Below, in pieces: positions 8,761 to 17,416 of a stretch of 38,141 bases of DNA (its first letter is position 1; the number at the start of each line of letters is the position of its first letter). The translations under genes were made by a program, and so were the position numbers. The stretch is taken from contig VGEU01000022.1 of the NCBI GenBank assembly GCA_016869145.1, positions 1-38,141 of the forward strand. The letters are read 5' to 3'. This DNA comes from Alphaproteobacteria bacterium. GTDB lineage: Bacteria; Pseudomonadota; Alphaproteobacteria; MPNO01; VGEU01. Under the pieces are notes generated by a model that ran no database searches, was not told the DNA's origin, and was given only the letters and a program-made list of their open reading frames with translations.

Positions 8761-10089
8761 CTACTCGGCCGCCCGACCGCCGCGGCCGAGCGGCAGCGCC
8801 TGCTCGCCCAGCATGTCGCGCAGCACGATCGCTCGCGCTTCCTCGACGTCGAGCTCGTAGGCCGCGATCATGTCGCTCGATTCGGCGAGGATCGTGTCGA
8901 TGTCCTGCATCAGTTTCAGACGCTTGAAGAGATCGGGATGGCTGATCCCCATGCTCGCGCCGACGAGCTCGAGGAAGTTCACCACCTCGAACGGCCAGTC
9001 GCGCTCGTGGCTGCAGAGCTCGCGGTGACAGGCGTGATAGACGCCGGCGAGCGTGGTGACGTCGGCCGCCTCGGCGGTCTCGAGCTGCGTCAGATGGACG
9101 GCGCGCTTGTGCTCCGGAAGGATGCTCAGCGTGTTGCACATCGAGCCGATCGCGGGCTGTGGCACATCGACGAAGGTGACGCCGGGTATCGCCTCGATGA
9201 TGCGGCGCGCCGCGGCGCCGACACCGGGGACGCCCGGATGCTCGTGGAGCGCGACCCGCTTCTCGACGCGATGCACGAGCAGCGGACGCAGCGCATCGAG
9301 CCGGTCGGCGAGCCAGCAGACGAACATCGTCATGTCGAATGGGCGGGCACCCGACGTCCGCTCGTAGTTCGGCAGCATGATGTCGCCGAACTGCACCATG
9401 CAGCTCGGGCACCAGGCGACGACCTCGCCGGCGCCGGTCGCGGCGAAGCGGTCGATCGTGTTGTAGGCGACCTTGCCCGCGGTCGCGACGTCGGCGCCGC
9501 GAAGCTGCATCACGCCACAGCAATTGGCGGGGCCGCCATAGACGCGATAGCGCACGCCGAGCGCATCAAGCACATCGAGGCAGAGAAGCGCGATATGCGG
9601 CGTCTTTAGGATGTTGCAGCCGGTGTAGAAGATGATCTCGGGGTCCGCCGGGCCGTCTTCACTGTCCATGGTCTGACCGATACGGTGGAGGAGATCGGGC
9701 GCGAGCTGCATGCGCGACAGGACGCGGACGCCGCGGCTCATGCGCTGGAAATGTCCGATGCCGGCCTTGTGCATCGCGGGCGCCGGACTGAGCGCGCGTT
9801 CGCGCCGGGCGCGCGCCATCGCCAGCATGAAGCGCGGGTTGATCGCCTCGGGACAGGCCGGGATGCACGCGCCCGATCCGGTGCACACCTCGGCCCAGCG
9901 GAGTGAGGCCGCCGGACCGTCGCCCGATCGCAGCACGTCGAGCACGCCGCCGACCACGGCGCCGGCGTCCGATTTGTCGATCTTCGCGGCGCTCGCCGAC
10001 GGACAGACCTCGAGGCACTTGCCGCAGCGCGTGCAGGCATCGAGGATCTCATCGACACGCTCGTCAAGTGCGGCAAGAAAGTCGACCAT
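8761..10089 (-). CDS. (Fe-S)-binding protein with CCG domains (HdrD/GlcF-like)
   Basis: A 442-residue soluble electron-transfer protein related to heterodisulfide reductase subunit D and glycolate oxidase GlcF. The first ferredoxin-like cluster has all four ligands (C19, C22, C25, C29 in CTRCGKCLEVCP). The second has C69, C75 and C79 but serine at 72 (CTGSGACIPACP), so it may be a 3Fe-4S or absent cluster. A CCG domain follows: FYTGCNI, then ANCCGV and WCPSC. A second, weaker one includes CHRELC. No membrane segment is seen. No flavoprotein partner lies beside it, so its redox partner is unknown. It is divergent from the sulfatase and convergent with methyltransferase copy 3. Confidence 0.85.
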   Translation of the reverse strand: MVDFLAALDERVDEILDACTRCGKCLEVCPSASAAKIDKSDAGAVVGGVLDVLRSGDGPAASLRWAEVCTGSGACIPACPEAINPRFMLAMARARRERALSPAPAMHKAGIGHFQRMSRGVRVLSRMQLAPDLLHRIGQTMDSEDGPADPEIIFYTGCNILKTPHIALLCLDVLDALGVRYRVYGGPANCCGVMQLRGADVATAGKVAYNTIDRFAATGAGEVVAWCPSCMVQFGDIMLPNYERTSGARPFDMTMFVCWLADRLDALRPLLVHRVEKRVALHEHPGVPGVGAAARRIIEAIPGVTFVDVPQPAIGSMCNTLSILPEHKRAVHLTQLETAEAADVTTLAGVYHACHRELCSHERDWPFEVVNFLELVGASMGISHPDLFKRLKLMQDIDTILAESSDMIAAYELDVEEARAIVLRDMLGEQALPLGRGGRAAE

Positions 10090-10113
10090 CGCGCCCTCCG
10101 CGGTCCGGGACAG

Positions 10114-10172
10114 GCCCGAGCCTAGCCCAGCCCAGCCCGAGCCTAGCCCAGCCCAGCCCGAGCCTAGCCCAG
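10114..10172. repeat. Tandem repeat, 21-bp unit, about 2.8 copies
   Basis: The unit begins gcccgagcctagcccag and repeats at 10114-10134, 10135-10155 and 10156-10172, the last truncated; the copies are identical over their shared length. It sits in the 170-nt gap between the divergent Fe-S and sulfatase genes, 25 nt upstream of the former's start, so its copy number could affect promoter spacing. It is a direct repeat with spacing too short for a CRISPR. Confidence 0.9.
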
Positions 10173-10259
10173 AATGCGGCGCCGAGCCAACCGCGCGGCC
10201 GTGACGGCGCCGGCCGGCTCGCCTAAGCTCGGCGCGACGGCTGGCCGATGGACCCGCAT

Positions 10260-11855
10260 ATGACCGATCGCCCCAATTTCCTCTTCATCATAACCGACCA
10301 GCACCGGGCCGATTATCTCGGCTGCTATGGCCACCCGGTGCTCGCGACGCCCCATATCGATCGGATTGCCCGCCGCGGCCGGCGGTTCGACCGGTTCTAT
10401 GTCGCCAACCCGGTCTGCATGCCGAACCGGGCGACGCTGATGACCGGCCGCATGCCCTCGCTCCACGGCGTCCGGTCGAACGGGATCCCGCTCTCCATCC
10501 GAGCGCAGACCTTCGTCGACCTCCTGCGCGCGCAGGGCTGGCGCACCGCCCTTCTCGGCAAGAGCCACCTGCAGCCCTTCACCGGCATCGAGCCCACCAT
10601 CCGGCGGGCGGCGCCGACGCCCGGTCACCGCCCGGTGCCGCCCGATTTCGCCGAGGCGACCCGCCCGGAGCCCGCCGACTACGAAAGCGAGACCCCGCAT
10701 CGCTGGCGCGACGATCCGGCGTGGCGCCTGCGGTTGCCGTTCTACGGCTTCGAGCATGTCGACCTCGCGACGAACCACGGCGATCTCGTCGGCGGACACT
10801 ATTGGCATTGGGTCAAGGCCAAGGGTGGCGATCCGGCCCGGCTCGCGGGGCCGGCCAACGCACTCCCCCACGACATGGCCTGCCCGCAGGCCTACCGCAC
10901 GGCGATGCCGGAGGAGCTCTATCCGACCACCTATGTCGCCGAGCGCACGATCGCGTTCCTCGAGGACCATGCGCGGCGCGACCGCGGGACGCCGTTCTTC
11001 GCCTGCGCGTCGTTCCCGGACCCGCACCACCCCTTCACGCCGCCCGGACTCTACTGGGATATGTACCGACCGGCGGACATGGTGCTGCCGGCCTCCTTCG
11101 CCGAACGCAACCACGTGGCGCCGCCGCATGTCGCCTGGGTGCGGGCGCAGCGCGACGCCGGCACCGCCAACCGCCAGGGCATGGACGCGCTCGGCGTCGG
11201 CGAGCGCGAGCTCCGCGAGGCGATCGCGCTCACCTGCGGCATGATCGCGATGATCGACGACGCGGTCGGGCGCATGCTGGCCGCGCTCCACCGGCTCGGG
11301 CTCGCGCGCGACACGGTGATCGTGTTCACCGCCGACCATGGCGACTTCCTCGGCGACCATCAGATGATACTGAAGGGGCCGATCCACTATCAGAGCCTGA
11401 TCCGCGTGCCCTTCATCTGGGCCGATACGGCCGAGCGCGCGCGACCCGGCGCGAGCGCGGCACTCGCCGGCACGCTCGACATCGCGCGCACCGTCCTCGA
11501 TCGCGCCGGGCTCGAGCCCTATAACGGCATCCAGGGACGCTCGCTTCTAGCCGCCGCGGCGGGCGAGGCCGACGATACCGACGCGGTCCTGATCGAGGAG
11601 GACAGCCAGCGCACCTTGTTCGGTTTCGACGGCCCGACCCGGGCGCGCACGCTGGTCACCGGCGACTGGCGGATGACGCTCTATCACGGCGTCGCCTGGG
11701 GTGAGCTCTACCATCTCGGCGAGGACCCGCACGAGCTCGTCAACCGCTGGGACGAGGCGGCGCTGGTCGGGGTCAAGGCGGCCCTCCTCGAACGCCTCGC
11801 GCGGCTCCAGATGGCCCTCGTCGACCGGAGCCCGCTGCCTTTGATGCGCGCCTGA
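10260..11855 (+). CDS. Type I sulfatase (formylglycine-dependent; sulfatase or phosphonate monoester hydrolase family)
   Basis: A 531-residue alkaline-phosphatase-superfamily hydrolase. The modification motif C-x-P-x-R is present as CMPNR with C53, the residue expected to be oxidised to formylglycine, followed by ATLMTGRMPS. Metal ligands are visible as D13-Q14 in the N-terminal FIITDQHRADYLG and in VFTADHGDFLGDHQ near residue 360. No signal peptide is seen, so the enzyme is probably cytoplasmic. Two starts are possible, ATG 10248 and ATG 10260; I prefer 10260 because sulfatases usually begin a few residues before the PNFLFI strand. Substrate could be an aryl or alkyl sulfate, choline sulfate or a phosphonate monoester. 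No maturase (FGE) gene is in the window. Confidence 0.9.
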   Translation: MTDRPNFLFIITDQHRADYLGCYGHPVLATPHIDRIARRGRRFDRFYVANPVCMPNRATLMTGRMPSLHGVRSNGIPLSIRAQTFVDLLRAQGWRTALLGKSHLQPFTGIEPTIRRAAPTPGHRPVPPDFAEATRPEPADYESETPHRWRDDPAWRLRLPFYGFEHVDLATNHGDLVGGHYWHWVKAKGGDPARLAGPANALPHDMACPQAYRTAMPEELYPTTYVAERTIAFLEDHARRDRGTPFFACASFPDPHHPFTPPGLYWDMYRPADMVLPASFAERNHVAPPHVAWVRAQRDAGTANRQGMDALGVGERELREAIALTCGMIAMIDDAVGRMLAALHRLGLARDTVIVFTADHGDFLGDHQMILKGPIHYQSLIRVPFIWADTAERARPGASAALAGTLDIARTVLDRAGLEPYNGIQGRSLLAAAAGEADDTDAVLIEEDSQRTLFGFDGPTRARTLVTGDWRMTLYHGVAWGELYHLGEDPHELVNRWDEAALVGVKAALLERLARLQMALVDRSPLPLMRA

Positions 11856-11926
11856 GTTGCAGGCCGCTTCCGCAACCCCGGCACTTGATGCTAGCCTTCG
11901 CGGTGCCGTCAGGACGGGAGCGAACC

Positions 11927-12796
11927 ATGTCCGAGATCGCCGCCAAGCTCAGCCGCAACCGGCCTTTCGAGGTCGAAGCGATCGGCCCGACGATCGGCGC
12001 CGAGATCCACGGCATCGACCTCGCCCGTCCGCTCGACCGCGACACGGCGCTCCTCCTCGAAACGGCGCTGATCGAGCACAAGATCATCTATGCCCGCGAC
12101 CAGGCGCTGACGACCGCCCAGCACATCGCGCTCGGGCGCCAGTTCGGCGAGCTCGAGGTGCATCCGTTCCGCCCCGAGGGCGCGTTCCCGGAAATCATGG
12201 TGCTCGACAACCACAAGGACAATCCGGTCCTGTCGACCGACATCTGGCACTCGGACACGACGTTCCGCGTCAACCCGACGAAATACTCGATCCTCCGCTG
12301 CCTCCGGATGCCGGCGGTCGGCGGCGACACGCTTTGGGCGGACATGTGCGCGGCCTATGACGGCCTCAGCGCCACGATGCGCCGGCTGATCGACGGGCTC
12401 GAGGCGGTGCACGATTTCATCAATTTCCGCACGCTGTTCAAGGACTCGCCCGAGGACCGCGGGCGGCTGGCGCGGATGGAGGAACTCTACCCCAACCCCG
12501 TCCACCCGGTGGTGCGGACGCACCCGGTCACGGGCCGGCGCGCGATCTTCGTCAGCCCGCAATTCACGCTCCGCATCGTCGGGCTCAACGAGGACGAGAG
12601 CCGGGCCATCCTCGCCCTCCTCTACGAGCAGACGCACGTGCCGGAATACCAGTTCCGCCTGCGCTGGAAGCCCGGCACCATCGCGTTCTGGGACAATCGG
12701 TCCACCCAGCATTACGCCGTCAACGATTACTATCCCAATCGCCGCCACATGGAGCGCGTGGCGGTGATCGGCGACCGGCCGTTCTTTCGGCCGTAA
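11927..12796 (+). CDS. TauD/TfdA-family Fe(II)/2-oxoglutarate dioxygenase
   Basis: A 289-residue dioxygenase of the taurine dioxygenase family. The iron-binding triad is readable as H108 and D110 (WHSDTTF) and H262 (STQHYAV). R277, fifteen residues after H262, is placed as the 2-oxoglutarate-binding arginine in TauD. The ATG at 11927 has GGGAG six bases upstream; an upstream in-frame ATG at 11885 is less likely. It follows the sulfatase by 71 nt in the same direction, so the two may act together on organosulfur compounds (oxidative desulfonation plus sulfate ester hydrolysis). That link is inferred from position only. A hairpin after the stop may end the transcript. Confidence 0.92.
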   Translation: MSEIAAKLSRNRPFEVEAIGPTIGAEIHGIDLARPLDRDTALLLETALIEHKIIYARDQALTTAQHIALGRQFGELEVHPFRPEGAFPEIMVLDNHKDNPVLSTDIWHSDTTFRVNPTKYSILRCLRMPAVGGDTLWADMCAAYDGLSATMRRLIDGLEAVHDFINFRTLFKDSPEDRGRLARMEELYPNPVHPVVRTHPVTGRRAIFVSPQFTLRIVGLNEDESRAILALLYEQTHVPEYQFRLRWKPGTIAFWDNRSTQHYAVNDYYPNRRHMERVAVIGDRPFFRP

Positions 12797-12807
12797 ACCG
12801 GCTTTTG

Positions 12808-12826
12808 AACCTTCCGGGGGAAGGTT
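12808..12826 (+). terminator. Hairpin after the TauD-like gene, possible terminator
   Basis: AACCTTCC and GGAAGGTT form a perfect 8-bp stem around a three-base ggg loop, followed by only two more T before gcgc. It starts 11 nt after the dioxygenase stop and 43 nt before the next gene. The stem is fair but the T-tract is short, so termination may be weak, or the dyad may be a binding site for the downstream promoter. Confidence 0.45.
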
Positions 12827-12868
12827 TTGCGCTATCTTCTCTGTCAGTAACCACGCCAAGCGGGGCCC

Positions 12869-13558
12869 ATGATGAAGCGATCTCGGAAGATTTCCCTGAT
12901 GCTCCTCGGCGGAGCGAGCCTGATCACGCTCACGGCGTGCGATGAGGCGACCGATCCGCTCAAGGAAGCCAAGCTCTTCATCAACCAGCAGCAGTGCGAG
13001 CAACAGTTCACGAGCGCCGAATGCTCCACCGCGCAGCGCGACAGCCGGGCCGCCCATGTCGCGGGCGCACCGCGCTTTGCCAACAAGGCTCAATGCGAGG
13101 CCGAGTTCGGCGCCGGCAATTGCGAGCCGGTGCAGACCTCGTCGAGCACCTCGAGCTCGCACACAACCTCGTCGTCGCGGACGACATCGGGTTCGTCGTC
13201 GTCGACGCCGATGAGCGATTCGGCCATGAACACCGCCCGCGGCAGCGGCGATGGCGGCAGCAGCGGTGTGGGCATGTTCATCCCGGCGATGGTCGGCTAC
13301 ATGCTAGGCCGCCAGATGGGCGGCGGCGCCTCGTTCGCCTCGGCACCGGTCTATCGCGACACCCAGAACACCGCCTATGCCGGGAACAAGCCGGTCGGCC
13401 GCCTCGACAGCGCCACCATGCCGCCGCCGTCGAAGGTCGCCGGGACCGCCGGCACGCCGTCGCGGTCGACGCTCGCCAGCGCCACCTCGACGGCGACGAG
13501 CCGCGGCGGTTTCGGTGCGACGGCGTCGCGCTCCTCGTCGGGCTCGAGCTCGAGCTGA
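12869..13558 (+). CDS. DUF1190 lipoprotein (YgiB/YjfM family)
   Basis: A 229-residue envelope protein. A basic start and hydrophobic stretch lead to the lipobox LTAC (C at about 24), so lipidation is likely. Cysteine-containing segments around KLFINQQQCEQQF, SAECSTA and ANKAQCEAEFGAGNCEPV match E. coli YgiB/YjfM, as does IPAMVGYMLGRQMGGG, the best-conserved stretch of the family, and the RGGFG near the C-terminus. The middle (about 88-112) and the tail are low-complexity Ser/Thr-rich. Two ATG codons are adjacent (12869 and 12872); either could be used. It is followed after 7 nt by the YgiC/YjfC-like gene and then by a YjfL-like gene, the same three families found together in the enterobacterial yjf locus. 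Function is not established. Confidence 0.92.
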   Translation: MMKRSRKISLMLLGGASLITLTACDEATDPLKEAKLFINQQQCEQQFTSAECSTAQRDSRAAHVAGAPRFANKAQCEAEFGAGNCEPVQTSSSTSSSHTTSSSRTTSGSSSSTPMSDSAMNTARGSGDGGSSGVGMFIPAMVGYMLGRQMGGGASFASAPVYRDTQNTAYAGNKPVGRLDSATMPPPSKVAGTAGTPSRSTLASATSTATSRGGFGATASRSSSGSSSS

Positions 13559-13565
13559 GCGGGCG

Positions 13566-14663
13566 GTGCAGCGGCAAACGATCACGCCCCGTTCCGACTG
13601 GCGGGAACGGGTCGAGGCGCTCGGCTTCGACTTCCATACCATCGACGGCAAGCCGTATTGGGACGAGACGGCCTGCTACCGCTTCTCCGCGGCCGAGATC
13701 GACCAGATCGACGATGCGACCGCGGAGATGGAGCGGCTCTGCTTCGGCGCCGTCGAGCGCGTGATCGAGGAGGAGCTCTATGACCGGCTCGGCATTCCCG
13801 AGCAGGCATGGCCGCTGATCACCGAGAGCTGGCGGCGCGGCGATCGCAACATCGTCGGCCGTTTCGACATCGCGTGGAACGGGACGGGCGATCCCAAGCT
13901 CCTCGAGTACAACGCCGACACCCCGACGGCCTTGTTCGAGGCGAGCGTCGTGCAGTGGGACTGGCTCGAGAGCGCGCGGCGCGGCGCCGACCAGTTCAAC
14001 TCGATCCACGAGAAGCTGACCGAGACCTGGCAGCGCTACGGCATCGAGGGGCGCGTCCACTTCACCTGCGTGCGCGACCATGCCGAGGACTACGCGACGA
14101 CGACCTATCTACGTGACACCTGCCTCCAGGCCGGCCATGACACCGCCTTCCTCTACATTGACGAGGTCGGTTGGAACGGGCTCGGCTTCGTCGATGGCGA
14201 CGACGCGCCGGTCACGACGCTGTTCAAGCTCTACCCGTGGGAATGGCTGATCAACGAGACGTTCGCCGAGCATATCGGGCCGTCGCGCATCCGGATGATC
14301 GAGCCGGCATGGAAGATGATCCTCTCCAACAAGGCGATCCTCGCGCTCCTGTGGGAGACGTTCGAGGGTCATCGCAATCTCATGCCCGCCTCGTTCGATC
14401 CCGCCGACATCGATGGCGGCTGCGTCGAGAAGCCGGTGTTCGGACGCGAGGGCCAGGGCGTCAAGATCCATGCCGGCGGGACGCGCCAAGCGAGCCCCGG
14501 CATGGTCTACCAGGCGCTCGCGCCGCTATATCACATCGGCGGTCGCCACGCCGTGATCGGCTCGTGGGTCATCGCCTCGCAGCCGGCCGGCATCGGCATC
14601 CGCGAGGACGACGGCCCGATCACCGTCAACACCAGCCGCTTCGTGCCCCACTTCTTCGAGTAG
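13566..14663 (+). CDS. Glutathionylspermidine synthase-like ATP-grasp protein (YgiC/YjfC family)
   Basis: A 365-residue protein matching the C-terminal synthetase domain of glutathionylspermidine synthase, an ATP-grasp ligase. Segments that match E. coli YgiC/YjfC include the start (TITPRSDWRERVEALGF), GDPKLLEYNADTPT, LFKLYPWEW, EPAWKMILSNKAILALLWE, EKPVFGREGQGVKI and IGSWVIASQPAGIGIRED. The frame is open far upstream, but the GTG at 13566 reproduces the E. coli N-terminus almost exactly, so it is preferred. The amidase half of true GspS is absent. The real substrate of YgiC/YjfC proteins is unclear to me. Stop is TAG at the position expected from E. coli. The DUF350 gene starts 4 nt later. 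Confidence 0.94.
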   Translation: MQRQTITPRSDWRERVEALGFDFHTIDGKPYWDETACYRFSAAEIDQIDDATAEMERLCFGAVERVIEEELYDRLGIPEQAWPLITESWRRGDRNIVGRFDIAWNGTGDPKLLEYNADTPTALFEASVVQWDWLESARRGADQFNSIHEKLTETWQRYGIEGRVHFTCVRDHAEDYATTTYLRDTCLQAGHDTAFLYIDEVGWNGLGFVDGDDAPVTTLFKLYPWEWLINETFAEHIGPSRIRMIEPAWKMILSNKAILALLWETFEGHRNLMPASFDPADIDGGCVEKPVFGREGQGVKIHAGGTRQASPGMVYQALAPLYHIGGRHAVIGSWVIASQPAGIGIREDDGPITVNTSRFVPHFFE

Positions 14664-14667
14664 ACCC

Positions 14668-15081
14668 ATGCTAATCCAGAAGCATAACTATATCAGCACG
14701 CTGCCCGATTTCCTCGCTTATCTCGTCACCGCCATGGTGCTGGTGGCGGTGTTCCTCGCGGTCTACACGGCGGTGACGCCGCACCGCGAGTTCCGCCTCG
14801 TCCGCGAGGGCAACACGGCGGCGGCAACGAGCCTCGCCGGCGCGCTGATCGGGTTCATCCTGCCGCTCGCGAGCGCGATCGCGCATTCGCAGAGCCTGAT
14901 CGATGCCGCGGTATGGGGTCTCATCGCGCTCGTCGTCCAGATCGTCGTCTTCCTCGGCTGCCAGCTCTCGACGCCGACGCTGGTGAAGGACATCGAGCAG
15001 GGCCGCATGGCGCCGGCGATCTTCCTCGCCTCCTTCGCGCTCGGCGCCGGGATGGTCAACGCGGTCTGCATGACGTACTGA
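14668..15081 (+). CDS. DUF350 membrane protein (YjfL family)
   Basis: A 137-residue inner-membrane protein with about four helices: FLAYLVTAMVLVAVFLAVY, ATSLAGALIGFILPLASAI, AAVWGLIALVVQIVVFLG and APAIFLASFALGAGMVNAV. The arrangement is two repeats of two helices, as in DUF350 proteins. It completes a DUF1190 / YgiC-like / DUF350 set with gaps of 7 and 4 nt. The conserved linkage suggests an envelope complex in which the ATP-grasp enzyme acts together with a membrane protein and a lipoprotein; the reaction is not known to me. Confidence 0.92.
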   Translation: MLIQKHNYISTLPDFLAYLVTAMVLVAVFLAVYTAVTPHREFRLVREGNTAAATSLAGALIGFILPLASAIAHSQSLIDAAVWGLIALVVQIVVFLGCQLSTPTLVKDIEQGRMAPAIFLASFALGAGMVNAVCMTY

Positions 15082-15173
15082 GAGAGCGCCGGCCCGGCGC
15101 CCGACGCGCGTCTGGACAAGAACCGGCGCGTCGGGGAACATCGGCAATCACGACCCTTCGCGCCGGTGAAGCC

Positions 15174-16055
15174 ATGGCCCTCCGCGTCTGCTACCCGCCC
15201 GATCCGAACCCGCGCCCGCCCAAGGTGAAGCCACCGCCGAAGTCGTGCGATTCCCATTTCCACGTGTTCGGGCCGCCCGACGTCTTTCCCTACGCGCCGC
15301 AGCGGCCCTACACGCCGCCGGCGGCGCCGAAGGAGCATTATGTCACCCTCGCCGCGATCCTCGGTCTCGAGCGCGGCGTCGTGACGACGCCCAACGCGCA
15401 CGCGCCGATCAACGATTCCTCGGCCGATCTGATCGCCTTCGCGCCGGACCGTTTCCGCGGCGTCGCGCGGCTCTCGGGCGAGGAACCGGACGCCGAGCTC
15501 AAGCGGCTGCACGCGGCCGGTTTCCGCGGCGTCCGCTTCAACCTGATCCCGGAATCGGGCGGGAGGGTCGATCTCGATCTCTACGGCCGCATCGTCCGCC
15601 GCATCGCGACGATGGGCTGGTCGACCACGATCCATCTCCGCGCGCCGATGCTGGTCGAGCATGCCGCCTGGCTCGAGAGCCTGCCGTCACCGATCGTCAT
15701 CGATCATTTCGCCTATGTCCCGTTCAAGGACGGGCTCGATCAGAAGCCGTTCCGTGTGCTCCGCGATCTCGCAGCCAAGCCCAAGTTCTGGATGAAGGTG
15801 AGTTGCGTCGAGCGCATCACCAACGGGCTACCGCCCTGGGACATCGCGATCCCGTTCGCGCGCGAGTTGATCGAGGCGGCGCCGGACCGCACTGTCTGGG
15901 GCACCGACTGGCCGCACTCGAACCGTTTCGAGCCGGGTCGGACACCCAACTCGGGCGACCTCCTCGATCTCTTATTCGAGTTCGCACCCGATCCGAAGAT
16001 CCGCCAGCGGATCCTGGTCGACAATCCGGCCGTCCTCTACGACTTCCCGCGCTGA
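15174..16055 (+). CDS. Amidohydrolase-2 family hydrolase (LigI-like lactonase group)
   Basis: A 293-residue TIM-barrel metallohydrolase. The metal-binding HxH is in CDSHFHVFGP (H28, H30), and the late aspartate is in VWGTDWPHSN near residue 245. IVIDHFAYVPF carries another conserved histidine. The short N-terminal extension and HVFGP sequence are like 2-pyrone-4,6-dicarboxylate lactonase (LigI) and related lactonases. The ATG at 15174 has only weak upstream purines (ggtgaagcc); the open frame continues upstream through the DUF350 gene and is ignored. Its neighbour 13 nt downstream is a 2-oxoglutarate oxygenase, so the pair may be co-transcribed. Substrate not determined. Confidence 0.87.
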   Translation: MALRVCYPPDPNPRPPKVKPPPKSCDSHFHVFGPPDVFPYAPQRPYTPPAAPKEHYVTLAAILGLERGVVTTPNAHAPINDSSADLIAFAPDRFRGVARLSGEEPDAELKRLHAAGFRGVRFNLIPESGGRVDLDLYGRIVRRIATMGWSTTIHLRAPMLVEHAAWLESLPSPIVIDHFAYVPFKDGLDQKPFRVLRDLAAKPKFWMKVSCVERITNGLPPWDIAIPFARELIEAAPDRTVWGTDWPHSNRFEPGRTPNSGDLLDLLFEFAPDPKIRQRILVDNPAVLYDFPR

Positions 16056-16068
16056 TCGGTGACACGCG

Positions 16069-16671
16069 ATGACGGCGGGCGCCGAGGCAGATCGTGGAGG
16101 CCAGCCGTCCTTCATCCAAGTCTATCTGGATGTCTTCACGGCCGCCGAATGTCGGGCAATCGTCACGCGTTTCGAGGACGACCCGCGGGTCAAGCCGTCA
16201 TGGGGGAAATACAGCGCCCAGCCCAAGAACCGGACCGGCTCGATGATCGCGCTCGGCGCATGGCCGGAGTGGGCCGATGTGGTCGAGGACTTCCATGCGC
16301 GCATCCGGTCCCGCATCGACCACTACGCCGAGACATTCCTCGCCTTCAAGCGCATCTGGATGACCGGTGACTGCGAGCTCTCGGCGCCGCTCCTCGAGCG
16401 CATCGGGCCCGGCCAGGGCTTCGACTGGCATTTCGACGGCAATCTGCCGGGGACCGAGCGTCGCGTGCTCGCGACCATCGTCTATCTCGCCGATGTCGAC
16501 CATGGCGGGCAGACTCAATTCGCCTATCAGGGCATCGCGTTGGCTCCCAAGGCGGGCTCCCTCGTCCTGTTCCCGCCGTTCTGGACCCATCTCCACCGCG
16601 GCGACACGCCGACCGCGGGCTACAAATACAACCTCACCAACTTCGTCGTACTCAAGAGCGCACCCCGTTAA
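16069..16671 (+). CDS. Prolyl-4-hydroxylase-like Fe(II)/2-oxoglutarate oxygenase
   Basis: A 200-residue oxygenase of the P4Hc type. The metal site is complete: H121 and D123 (FDWHFDGN) and H176 (THLHRG). K186, ten residues after the last histidine, is where P4H enzymes place the 2-oxoglutarate-binding lysine. The strands ATIVYLADVDHGGQTQF and PKAGSLVLFPP are typical of the double-stranded beta-helix. No signal peptide is seen. It could hydroxylate a protein, peptide or small molecule. It follows the amidohydrolase by 13 nt. Confidence 0.9.
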   Translation: MTAGAEADRGGQPSFIQVYLDVFTAAECRAIVTRFEDDPRVKPSWGKYSAQPKNRTGSMIALGAWPEWADVVEDFHARIRSRIDHYAETFLAFKRIWMTGDCELSAPLLERIGPGQGFDWHFDGNLPGTERRVLATIVYLADVDHGGQTQFAYQGIALAPKAGSLVLFPPFWTHLHRGDTPTAGYKYNLTNFVVLKSAPR

Positions 16672-16754
16672 CGATCATCGCGGCGCGTCGAGCTTGGATC
16701 GGCGCGCGCGGATCGATAAGGTCGCGCCCATCGCCGCCGATACCGGAACCGATC

Positions 16755-17330
16755 ATGCGTCGCGAAGCGCCCACCTGGCTCAAGCCGACCGTCGAGTACG
16801 CACCGCTCGCGGTGTTCTTCATCGCCTACTGGCTCGGCGGGCTCATGGTCGCAACGGCCGCGCTGATGGTCGCGACCGCCATCGCCATCGCGCTCTCGCT
16901 CGCCGTCGCGCGTCACGTCCCGATCATGCCGATCGTCACCGCGGCGGTCGTTGGTGTGTTCGGCGCGCTGACGCTCCTCTTGAACGACGAGACCTTCATC
17001 AAGATGAAGCCGACGATCGTGCAGGTCCTGTTCGCCGTCGTCCTCATCGGCGGCCTCGCGATCGGCAAGCCGCCGCTCAAATATCTGGTCGGCGCGGCGT
17101 TCCCGATGGACGATGCGGGCTGGCGCGGCCTCACGCTCCGCTTCGCAATCTTCTTTGTCGCCATGGCCGCGCTCAACGAATTCGTCTGGCGCACCCAGTC
17201 GACCGATTTCTGGGTGAACTTCAAGGTGTTCGGGCTGCTCGCGCTGACATTCATCTTCGTCGCGTTGCAGCTTCCCTTCATGACCCGCCACCGCCTGCCC
17301 GCCAGCGAGAGCCCGGCGAACGAACGCTGA
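16755..17330 (+). CDS. yciB: Inner membrane septation protein YciB/IspZ family
   Basis: A 191-residue polytopic membrane protein with about five helices. The start PTVEYAPLAVFFIAYWLGG, the central ALTLLLNDETFIKMKPTIV and the late WRTQSTDFWVNFKVFGLLALTFIF are diagnostic of the YciB family. In E. coli YciB affects cell envelope integrity and septation. The ATG at 16755 sits 83 nt after the upstream stop with GGAAC before it. No septation partner is nearby. Confidence 0.94.
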   Translation: MRREAPTWLKPTVEYAPLAVFFIAYWLGGLMVATAALMVATAIAIALSLAVARHVPIMPIVTAAVVGVFGALTLLLNDETFIKMKPTIVQVLFAVVLIGGLAIGKPPLKYLVGAAFPMDDAGWRGLTLRFAIFFVAMAALNEFVWRTQSTDFWVNFKVFGLLALTFIFVALQLPFMTRHRLPASESPANER

Positions 17331-17416
17331 GACGATCCGATCTGCGCCTTGTGCGAACGCGCGGGCTTTGAAACACTCTCGATCCGCGCGACTAACAACG
17401 AACGGGACAGGGACGC

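Noticed and set aside
10114-10172. CRISPR array
   Set aside because: The repeats are directly adjacent with no spacers.
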